Part shown: piece by piece, positions 1-12,100 of the stretch
Layout: the number at the start of each line of letters is the position of its first letter
Numbering within the stretch: position 1 is the first letter of the stretch
Program-made: the position numbers and the translations under genes
The notes under the pieces: model-generated
What the model was told of the DNA's origin: nothing
The model's database searches: none
Seen by the model: only the letters and a program-made list of their open reading frames with translations
From: Trachythela sp. YZ-2020
Taxonomy: Eukaryota > Cnidaria > Anthozoa > Malacalcyonacea > Clavulariidae
Reading direction: 5' to 3'
Length of the DNA: 64,000 nucleotides
Assembly (NCBI GenBank): GCA_016169945.1
Contig: JADLSH010000379.1
Location: forward strand, 2,074,001 to 2,138,000

Positions 1-103
1 TCGACATCCACCTTATGGGGTAGCTCTTTGGCATCAGTCAAGTCTCAGACAATGAATGTCTGATAAATCTACAGTAGCATTAATTTTGTTTATTTCATTT
101 TAG

Positions 104-3100
104 AATGAAAAGATAATTACTGGAGCAGACAATGCTGTTCAGATTTATACATTCCCTGATGTATGTTATTTTATTGAATAACTGTCTGTAAATTGTCTGG
201 AATTAACTCAATTATATGAACAGTATGTCAGTCCAGCGCCCGCAGAGTATTGATAAATAGCATAGTTTGTTTTTGCAGGGTACCCCAGATGGTATGATAA
301 CAAGATTTACTGCTTCAATCAACTCTATCTGTTATAGTCAATCTGGAAAATATTTAGCTGCTGGTGCCAGGTGAATATGCTTGTGTTTTTGGATCCACCG
401 TAGGGACAGTTTGGTCTTTGTTTGCTTAAAAAAATCATCAATCTAGCAGACAAAATATACATTGTCTCTTTTCTTTGCTTACTGTACAGTGATTTTAATA
501 TCAAAGTGGTTCAAGTGAGTGATAGCAGCCATAAATCTCTGAAAGGACATGAAGCACCAATTTTGAGTGTCGCATTAGATCCTGATGAAGAATTCCTGGT
601 AACTGTTTGATTTCTAGATCAATTCTAGTTCTTTACTCTTAATACAGCAAGCAAGAATCGGTACCGACAAGAAATATATGTTGCTTGCAATGTCCTCACT
701 TGACTCAATCTGAAAACTCACAATTTAAATATTTCTATTGCAAGGCATCTTCAAGTTGTGATGGCACAATAAAATTTTGGGATTGGAAAGAACAGGTGAA
801 TGTCAATCATCATTGGTTAAAAAGCTCATGCATTTACAGTGTTGGATAAGTGATTTGTATAGATCCTATAATTTGTTTTATTTTTACATGTTTAGAAATG
901 TTTGAAGTCCTTGAACATCCTACTAAAGAGTAATGATATAAGGTGACTTCATTATGTGATTGGTGTGGTAAAGTGCTACTCCTGAATGTATTGTAAGAAT
1001 TTGAATCTTATGTATTTTTTATGTTTTTAGCACATCCAAAAGTCTTTGTAGGCTTGCTTTTCAGTCAAGTGGGAAGAAGTATTTGGCCGTTCCTGTTGAC
1101 AAAGAAGTGAAGGTTATCTTGCCCTTTCTTGTTGATTGTGTTAACCCATTAGCCTGCAATGTGCCCAGATGCGCCCTACTTTAGTATTTTACTCGGTCTA
1201 ACGCCAGAAGATTTTACTCATCAGTGGTAGGGTACTGCCAATTAATAAGTTAAATATAGTGATGGTGATGATTATGGTGATGATAGTGTTGAGGCCCTAT
1301 GATGATGATGGTGGTAGTGATTATGGTGATGGTGCTTGTGGTGGTGATGGTGGTGGTCATGATGATGTTGGTGATGGAATGGTGTTAATGATGATAGTGA
1401 TATTGGTGGTAAGCTGCAATATGATGATGATTGTGTTAGTGATGTTAATCACTATATGGTGTTGATGATAATCATGGTGGTTATTATGTATGGTCATTGT
1501 AATGGTGGTACTTATGGTGATGATGTTGGTGATGCTGTTGGCCATGATTGCATGGTTGTGATTGCACATGATTGATGTGAATGGTGGTGACGGATAGAGA
1601 TGAGCCGATTAATCGGAAAATAATCGGAAAAGCCGATTAATCGGCTCTTTTCAAATAATCGGTAATCGGCCGATTACTTCGCTATAACCGGCCGATTACC
1701 GATTAGTATAAAATAAACGATGTATGCTTTAAATTCAGCTTTTACGAACAACGCAAGATAGTTGTTTATATTTCACAGTGATTACATTCACACAGCGTAT
1801 CAAATATTGACGCCAAGCGACTGGATTTTGACTCTGCGACTTGTACGTTTAATTTTAAAACGGTATATATATAGCACTTAAAATTTCACCAAGTTCGCAA
1901 ATTATTGTCTATTGACATATAAATACTTTTAAAAAACTTATATGTCATAGTTGACTGGTAAACTAAGTCGCATATGATTTGTAAATGAAAGCGTATAGGA
2001 TGTATTGATAAACAAACTATATTTAGACATTGCAATAAAGTAAACAATGATACTCTATCTATTTTTATTACTCTCCGTGACCGCCTTTGTTATTGTCCGC
2101 CTTCGCAGACGCTTTGCAGTCCTTTGTTATTGTTAATATCAGCACAGTCATTGCAGACGTGTCCGTACGTTTGGTGGCAGGCAAGGAAACATGTTTACCC
2201 CAACATATTTAAAGTCGTGTTGAAGTATCTGAGCCCACCCAGTTCAAGTGTGTATTCAGAGCGCGTGTTTAGCGAGGCAGGGAACATTTCCACGGAGAAA
2301 CGAAGTAGGCTAGCACCGCATAAAGCTGACAATATTTTGTTTTTGCACCACAATTTGCCAAAATTGAACTTTGTCTATTAACTGAAGGTTTTTGCCACTT
2401 ATTTTTGTGATAACGGTGCATCATTAAGTGCAACAAAGTGAACAAACTATCATTATTAAAACTTAGTATTGACTATTGTGTATTTAAATTTTAAATGGAC
2501 ACTGTGTAAACAAACTAGTAAGTAATAACATTATATATAACAATTGTGTCTTATTGCAAAGAGTTGTCTTGTTTTGTTTTCTAATTTCTGATGCAATTTT
2601 GAATTTTCAAATCTTGCTGTGATAATTGCGTACGCCGTTTAGTTCTTATTAATACTGATCTTACCATGAAACCAATTAAAACCAACAAAATTTGGACAAA
2701 TCGAAAGCTAAACTTTAATAAGCCGATTCAGTTTGAGCGTTTAACGTGCGTGTTGTACGTACGTAACGTGCGACGTTGGCACGGGCGTTTCTATGTTATA
2801 CAATAGCTATTATAAAACAACATTTTTTGCCAATAGCAAGTAGCAACAAGCTCTTACAAAAAACAATTACAAAAATAATCGGTAAAGCCGATTAATCGGC
2901 CGATTAGTTCGAATAATCGGCCTCCAAATAATCGGTTTCAATAATCGGCAATTTTGATAATCGGCTCATCTCTAGTGACGGACATTCAAGATGTATGGCT
3001 GTGGGAAAAAATAATTTTAGAATTTTATTGCTGCTTCATATAGATATATGAAAGAGGGACATGGAACAATATTTTTAGTTTACAAGATGAGAATGAGAGT

Positions 3101-6100
3101 TCAGAGGTAATCCTGGAGAAATTTCCACAGTCAATGGTACAAAATTGACCCTTTTACCAAAGCGTGACTTTAGATTTTATTCCCATTTACTAGTCTATTT
3201 CTATTGCCAAGTGGTCACCATGTGGGAATTATTTAGCAACCGCAAGTGTCAATGGAGAGATACTTATTTGGTCTATTAAAACTAAACAAGTCATTGAGAG
3301 GTATTGTAAAAGTATTGGTTCTTAAACAAATATTCTTGGTAGTGCCCCATAACTATGAACGAAATCTACAATATGAGGTTTCAGTATTAGCAGTGTTTGA
3401 CAGTATTCAAGAAGATTTTGTTGAAGGATCTACTGTAACTACCTGAAAAATATAGAAAATTGTAACGAAATTTACGCAATAAATTAGGTAATAGTTGACA
3501 GTCCTCGAAAAAGTCAAAATTGAGTCTAAATCTGACCCAGGTCGGCACCTCTCGGCATTTTTAGGCCACTTTCAGTATCTACCTTCGGAATTGCAATTTC
3601 AGAGCAGCTGCAAGCACTAGTAATTACACAGTCTGACAAAGTCATGCAGCCGTCTGGTGTCACAGTTATAAGATCTCGCACGGAAACACGAACGAACATG
3701 ACGGCTTTTTGAGTTGCTATCCGCAGTTAAATATCTGCTAAGAAGAACTGGATTGGGGGGTCGGCGAAAATTTGCCGACCTGGGAGGTTGATAGGGCGGC
3801 ATTTAGTTCGGCATTGCCGAATGCCGACCTCGTTTTCGAGGGCTGTTTAATAGTTGATGTATTTGCATGCTATGCACATGTGTACATAATATTGCTTGGA
3901 TTTAGAACCAAACCATACCTTCTGTCTACGAACTTTCTTATTTCAAGGACGCAACATGATAAATCTCTACCAATAACATGTCTTGTGTGGAATCCAAAAA
4001 TGAACGGTGAAATAGCTTACACTGATAACCAAGTGAGTTGAAGTCGAGTTTTTGATTACTTGCAAGTTGCTGCAAATAATCTACAAACTGAATCTATGGA
4101 ATTTTCTTATTTAGGGTCAATTAGGTGTTTGTAGCGATGTTATACCAACTGTTGTTGCAACAAAGGTAATTCTTAACTGACCCAAATGTGATTGTCATTT
4201 AGTAAATATCTTACAAGAAAAACGAAATCTTATAGACAACGGCAGAAAAGGAAACGGCTTTCGAGTTGTAAAGTACAGTCAGACTTCTCCTTATGGGCAC
4301 CTCTCTGATAATAGGGGACACCTCTCTTTTGCGGACGGTTTCCAAATTCCCGACATACATAAAGAATTCTCATACTTTTTTTTAAAGAAATTTCAGAAAT
4401 TTTAAAGAATTCTCATACTTTTTTTCTAATACGAACAATTTGCTGTGTCCCTTCGGTGTTCGTATTAGAAAAATCAAACTGTATTAAAACGTATTTTGTG
4501 TCACCCCAACAACACTTTGCCAATTGGAGCCATCTGAAATAGTGTACAATGTACAAACTTTACAGTCACTTGAAAAAGTCAGTATGATAATCAGCCGTCC
4601 AAGACGTCTTGCTAGAGCACGTCCAAATTCCAAAATCGCCGTCCATAAGACGGTTCGCCAACTGGCTGATTAAGACCATACGTTCAGATTACATTCTATT
4701 TTTGCTTTTACATGAATACAATATGATTGCCGTACTGATGGTAATAATAATAAAATTTTGTGTGTCTCATTTCCTCGTATTGTAAAAGTTGTAAAAGCAT
4801 GCCATTTTATCTACCTCTTGTATAACGCAATTATTTTGGCCGGTCAGAAAGCTCAGAATATGGACCCACTGGATATGATGGCAGATGACTTGGTAGATGA
4901 TACAAGTGAAACAGGCAGTTTGTTAGGAGTAAAGAAACGAAATCGAGTCAAGAATTCTTGGTTTGATGATGAAGCTGATGATGACGATGGCGAAGTTGGA
5001 GAGCAAGGTGGTGATGAAGATGATGAGAATACCACAGGTAAAACTAAACGGACATCTCGTTTCACTAAATACTGAACGAACTAACTTTATTTTTACACTG
5101 GATAGCTCTATAAGTACTACATTTACTGTATTTATACTGGATAGCTCTTTTGGGTCTCGACGTTTTTCTACCGAAGAAGACCTGCGATGTTTGATAGAGT
5201 CAAACTGAAAGCATTTTTCTCACAGGCGACTGAAGAGAAATCATAATCAGACAATTGCATATTGCAGGAATCGAACGCCAGTCACAGACGTGAAATGCAC
5301 AAACACTAGCCACTGTGTTACCAACACCTTTACTGATATGAGTTGGTCTGTATAATTGTACGTTTTCATTAGATCTGGGTAAAATCAAAGCAGAATTGGC
5401 GGGACCAATGGGACTAGACACCGATGATAATCCACTGCAGGATGACGCTAAAAGTGAAACAACGGAGACAAATATTAGACCAGTTGTAATACAACAACCT
5501 CAAACTATACAGCAACAACCTTTTCAACCTGGCTCTACACCTGTACATCTTATGCATAGATTTATGGTATGTATGTCGGGGCTTTGGATTTACCTATTTT
5601 GGCCACACCGGTGTCATCAGAGGGGAAGTACAACAATCACCATCATGGCGTCTCCAGTCTTTTACCCACAGGAAAACAATGTTCAGGCCTAAAACTAGAT
5701 CACCAAGACTACGTCTACACGAAACCGGGTGAATTTGGAATCGTACACAAATTCGTCTGGTTCCGTTTATTCACACGGGCATTCGTACCGTTGGCTGTTC
5801 TTGAATTCGTCTGGTTTCATGCGTGCAACGTGAAATCGTGCAAATTTGAGCGCGGTTTTGAATTCATCCGGTCTCGTGTGAAAGGGGCCCTGTTTAACGA
5901 GGATGAGAGTTGATGATAGTTGGCAAGCGAGAGTTTGCATGAACGTTTGCATGAAAGTTCACCAACTCTCATTCCCCGGTCTAACGAGAACAAGAGTTGC
6001 ATGAGAGTTGACTGGATATTACCACGCGTACCGGTCAAACGAGCAAAAACTCCCATCAACTCTAATCAAAATTTGAACCAGTTCAAAATTGATGAGAGTT

Positions 6101-9100
6101 GATGAGAGTGCATGAAAGTTGGCGGTCAAACGCGAGCGAGAGTTGTAACTCTCATCAACTCTCCTCGTTTGACTGGGGTTTGGAAGTTTTAATTGAGGTA
6201 TTTCGTTGAAGGTTTGGAATAATATTGGTATTGTAAGATGTCATTCAGAAGAAGAACCAGCATCAATTGACATTGAGTTTCATGACAGTAGTTTACATCA
6301 CTCTATGAACATCATTAATCAAATGAATTATACTATGGCTGCATTATCTGAAACAGCTGTGTTGCTCGCTTGTCAAGCTAATGAAGAGTTAACAAGGTAC
6401 GTTTTTTTGACATTCTCAGTTGTCTTTTACTGTGTACATATATCTTTCTATGTCGTATTCGTACAGGTTGATCACTTTATGCTGCCCCATAGCCTGCTCC
6501 ACTTGCTGAATTCCACCTATTGCGTTGTTTTGTGTTGTTTTGTGTTGTGTTGTTTTGTGTGGTTTTTTTTGTGTTGTGTTGTTTTATGTTGTGTTGTGTT
6601 GTTTTTTGTTGTGTTGTGTTCCGTTGTTTTGTGGTGTGTTGTGTTGTTTTGTGTTGTGTTGTGTTGTTTTGTGTTGTGTTGTTTTATTTTGTGTTGTTTT
6701 ATTTTGTGTTGTTTTATGTTGTTTTATGTTGTGTTGTTTTGTGTTGTGTTGTTTTGTGTTGTTTTATGTTGTGTTGGTTTTTGTTGTGTTGTGTTGTGTC
6801 GTATAATTGTATTGTGCAGTAAGCTATCCTGGCTTCGCGTATCATTTTCGTATGCTATCTTGGCTTCGTACAACCCGCTTAAATAAATAATCCCAGTTCT
6901 TTCTTTCCCAAACTTTAGTAAGCTGTTGTGTCTACATTTCGGAACTTGGGATCGTTCAAAAGAATGGAGTGTTTTAATGCCACAGGGAGAGGATATTATG
7001 GTTGGTTTACTGTAGTTTTGGGTGGTGGATATTTCGAGTGAAATAATATATACAATATTTTAGTTGCATTTTTCGCAGCCGTTCCCGTTTAGGTCTAAAA
7101 TATTATTTCACTCGAAATATCCACCACCTAAAACCTTCTACCTTAATTTCAATCGAGTGAGATGCAGAAAAAACATCTTGTAGTTTACCTTACTGTAGTT
7201 TTGTTAAATTTGTAAGACCACAATTAAAACAGCCTGTACATTTGGTTAAGTTATATGTAGATCTATTAACATTGATGTCAAAAGGCTGCAAGTGGCACAG
7301 TCGTTAATGAATTTGTCCTCTTCCACCTCTACGACCGTGGTTTGATTTCTGTAATACACTACACCCATATGCAGTTCTTTCATTATATTTTTTCTTCAGT
7401 CGCATGTGAGAAGAGTGCATCCAGCTTGACTCTACCAAACATTAATTATCTACTATTCATCCTTCGCTTCTGTTTGATCGTTTTAATATTTTTATTAATT
7501 AGTATATAATGTTTTAGATGTTCTACATGCAGTATGAACTATAGTATTTGTTATAAAGGAAGGTGCCTTGCATGGGACTTATCGTCTCGTTCGCATCTTT
7601 CCTCTTGGGCCATTAACTATTTAATGTTTTACTACATATTTTAATGCAAAGTATATTGGCTCAATAAAGTTGTTAAATAAAAATAAAACACCCCCCAGGT
7701 TTTCTACGGGTATTCGATTTCCTCCTGTAGTAACACTGGACCAACAAAGGATCACCCTCACTGGACCCCTAAGGAGAACTTTTAGAACTGATAGAGCAAT
7801 CCAATCTAAATATAGTTAGTTAGCTTTATTTCAGTTAGTCCACCTCGTCCCACAGCACGGCTATATCATTGCTCTTCGTTATACAGGCGGTTGCTGTGGG
7901 AAGTACATGGGCAGCTGTAGTGACCAATCAAGACTTGTTACGCATTTTTACAATCGGTGGTCTTCAAACAGAACTAGTCTCTCTACCTGGTCCTGTTGTT
8001 TCAATGTCAGGCCATGGAAGTCAGTTAATAGTCGTGTACCATAATGGAATGGGCTTGCCAGGTTCACAGTGTTTGGCTGTCAAACTTTTTGATCTTGATA
8101 GCAGTACTCAAGCCATTGCTGATCAGAGGTTACCATTGTCGCCCAAAGCAACTCTCTCATGGCTAGGGTAAGATAATAAATCTCGAAGGGGGAGGGAAGT
8201 GTAGGTTGTATTCTACAGTAAGCTGCTGTGGTTTATATCTGAACTACCTGAAAAAGATACCTCAAAAGTGAGGTACAGTGTAGGTAGTGTTCTACAGTAA
8301 GCTGTCGTGGTTTGTGTCTTAACTACCTGAAAAAGATATCTCAAACGTGGGGGTCCAGTGTAGGTAGTGTTCTACAATAAGCTGCCGTGGTTTATGTCTG
8401 AACTACCTGAAAAAGATACCTCAAAAGTGAGGTACAGTGTAGGTAGTATTCTACAATAAACTGCCGTGGTTTATGTCTGAACTACCTGAAAAAGATATCT
8501 CAAACGTGGTGGTCCAGTGTAGGTAGTGTTCTACAATAAGCTGCCGTGGTTTGTGTCTGAACTACCTGAAAAAGATATCTCAAACGTGGTGGTCCAGTGT
8601 AGGTAGTATTCTACAATAAGCTGTCATGGTTTGTGTCTGAATCTTGGTGGTCCAGTGTAGGTAGTGTTCTACAATAAGCTGTCGTGGTTTGTGTCTGAAC
8701 TACCTGAAAAAGATATCTCAATCGTGGTGGTCCAATGTAGGTAGTACTCTACAATAAGCTGCCATGGTTTATGGTATGAACCACCTGAAAACGATATTTC
8801 AAACGTAAGGATCCAGTGCCGGTTGTATTCTACATTTCTACAGTAATCTGCTGTGGTTTGTGTCTGAACTACCTGAAAAAGATATAAAGCACTAAAATGT
8901 CGAAGTGTTATTAATTTTTATGGTAACTCAGAAACAACAGTGTAGAATACTACCTAACTTGTCCCCGTGTTTCAAACATCAAATAGAGACACAGGTCATA
9001 TGAAAAGGACAAACAGTCATATAACCGTATCTTTCATACAGTTATTTTCTACGTGTTCTACATGAAGCTTGAACTCATCGTTGCTTATTTAGATTTTCAC

Positions 9101-12100
9101 TGGAAGGAACTCCTGCAATTGTTGATTCTCTTGGCATAGTTCGTCTTTTGAATCGTTCCATGGACAATACATGGAGTGTTGTGGCCAACACGAAAAGTCA
9201 GGTAGTTAAACTTTCCCCGAGTACCAAACGTCTTGGCTATCCAGCGTTACTGAGGCGTTGGCTTTAGTCCTAATGGAGACTAAGTTTCGAGATGTAATTA
9301 TTTTGTAGGTGAAGCGATCTTCTGATAATTACTGGGTTGTTGGTCTCACAGAAACGTCAGAGCAAATAAGGTTTGTTATCAGGAAGATGTTTTTAAATAG
9401 TTTGAATTTTAGTTTTGACTTCAGCTATTCAGGGGCAACGAGTCATCAGGAGATTCCCAGGTGGAACCCTAGTATTTGAATAAACAATATGTCCTACAAA
9501 GCCCCCAGAATCCTATAAAGTGGGCCTCTAAAGTCGAGCTTAAGTACCATTTTCTCGGCCTTTTCAGAGAGCCCCTAGAGGCACATATTGAATGTGCGCT
9601 ATAAGTAGTTGAAGGTTTGAACAGTATAGTTCTTTTTAGATGTGTTCTGTGTACGGGGTCAAGTTATCCCCCTACTCTACCCCGCCCTCTCGTGAGTACG
9701 TTGCCGCTGCAAGTGCCGGTGTGTGAACTGACGACAGAGAAAGGACAGTTAGAGGTAAATTGAACCAACTTTATTTATACTGGATAGCTTTATCAGTTCT
9801 GAACTGTTCTCCATACAGGTCCAGTAGGGGCCACCTTTTATAGGTGTTCTCTCCTGTGCGTCGCGGGTTTTTCTCCGTGCATTCTACGTTTTTCTTTCTC
9901 ACCAAAAACTAACCCTTAGGCATTAACCATAACTAACCAACTAACACTCGGAGACCTTTCTCAATTGGGTTGTGTAAACCTGTTAAGGATTTCCGTCCAC
10001 CTCAGAGTGGTAAACACAATAGAACTAACTGGATACGAGAGATATAGAGCTGGGACCTGTTGTACGAATGCCGTTTAGCTTGAACGGTGGATAAGCCAAT
10101 ATTAAATAACACTTTTACACATTTTGTGAATGAGTGAACTTAAATTTTATGCACTTAATATGTAGTTGCAAACATAATTGTTCTATTGAAGTTGAAAAAT
10201 TTAATCTTGGTTCTTCGATGAATGCATAGACTTGATCGATATTTTCGATTTATCCACCGGATAGGCTAAACGGGCTTCGTACAACCGGCCCCTGAAGTTT
10301 ATGCGAACTGTTACCCAAAGTTTATGTGAACTGTTACCCAAAGTTTATGCGAACTGTTACCCAAAGTTTATGCGAACTGTTATACCTCTTCGCAATGTAG
10401 CTGAATGCATCTTGATGTCCAAGGTTGATGCCTTGTCGAATGTTTACTTAACATAAATAAGATGCATTTTATTTATTGTGTTTACTTTAGGAGAATTACC
10501 TGCGATCACGTTTATTAATGAACAGATTGGAGTATGATAAGGAACGAGGCTTTCCTTTGGATGACCAACTTTATGAACAAAGTCAAACTGAAATTAAACA
10601 ATTACTTATGAAACTTTTTGCCGTAAGTTTGAAATTGTTGTTTTTGTGGATGCAAGCCCCCAATCCTGGAAACGACCCTAAAGGCCGGGCTCCACTTGCA
10701 CGTACGTACGCACAACAATTGCACATATGTTAGTTTATTACGAGGACCTCAAGCGATCTTTTCGAGTCACAGAGCATGCGCAAAATCGGCCGCGCTGGCC
10801 GTACGTGCGCATGCTCTGTGACTCGAAAATGATCGCTAATCTTGACCGTCGCGGCTAACTTTTTGTACGTATGACAGTAGAACTGTATTCTACTTTCTGT
10901 GCGGCCGTCAAGTTTTTAACCAATCACATTTCACGAAAGTATAAACACGTACGTGCGTGCAATTGTGCGTACGTACGTGCAAGTGGAGGCCGGCCTTAAA
11001 GTAAATATTAGGTAAATCAAAAGAATAAGTGACTGGATGGCATGCGGAATAGTGGGATTTTTAAAGCATTGAAAGACAATGGAATATTTCGATCACCGAT
11101 TCGTGACTGAATGGCACTACTCTTTATGCTACGTGTTAAACGTTTTATGCAAAGGGTCCATTAGCTTACGATATGTTCTTGTTTGCAACCATTATGCCAT
11201 TTACTTTTTAACTGCAAATTATTGCAGCTGATTTCTTCTGTTCTTTTTTCAGTTGTCATGTAAATCAGACAGAGATTTCAGAGCGAGGGAAGTTTGTGAA
11301 CTCTTACCGGATGCCTACTCGGTGAGAAAAGTTCTTTTTGTTTTTATTATGTCGGTTTCACCATAGACAATCGATTCTTCTCGATTATCTATGGTTTCAC
11401 TAAGCAGTGTCGTGCAGCGGATGGTGGTCAACCTGCAGTTGTCAGAGTTAGAAAATAAGGTTCATTCTCTTGTATGTCTTTGGTGGCAAATAATAAAATA
11501 GAGAGATCTAGTTGAATTCATTTGCTCCTATAAGGTGTCAACATTTCTTAAATTATCCAAGGCGACCGATGTAATAGAGTGCTGATATACCTCTGTAAGT
11601 CTGTAGTCAGTAAAGACTGATTTGCATTGATTTGCATACAGCACACAAAAGACGATGCGAAATAGTCTGTGTCTATCTCGTCTTTTGTGTGCTGTATACA
11701 AATCAGTCTTTTAGTTTACTGACTGTGGAGATATGTCAGCACTCTATTGATATGTTCACGACAGTTACGACTGAATGGAAACCACGCTTTACTAGTGAAA
11801 CCCACCATTAATGAACTCTGTGCATTTCTAATCCAGGTAAGCTTGGCAATCAAATACGCGTCTCGGAACCGCCATATGAACTTAGCTCAGAAACTGGATG
11901 AACTGGCCCAGCTTAAGGCACAGGAAGAAGCCGCTGCTTCTCAAGTGGAAGAACAGGATGACGATGTATACGAGAATGGATACGAAGATCGTATGGTGGT
12001 CGAGCAAAGACAGAATGTTCAGTCTCATAGAAGGAATGTTGGAAGAGAAATGAAGAATGGTCAAGGTAATGTGGAAACACAAGAAGAGGATGATGATGTG

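Noticed and set aside
6206..6886. Long open frame of 226 codons rich in Cys, Val, Leu and Phe
   Set aside because: Only its first part is a real WDHD1 exon (6212-6396). The rest is read-through into the TTGTG minisatellite, which is open in all three frames.
8198..8890. CRISPR-like array of 80-bp units
   Set aside because: Units are homogeneous throughout with no repeat/spacer structure, in an animal intron; an ordinary minisatellite.
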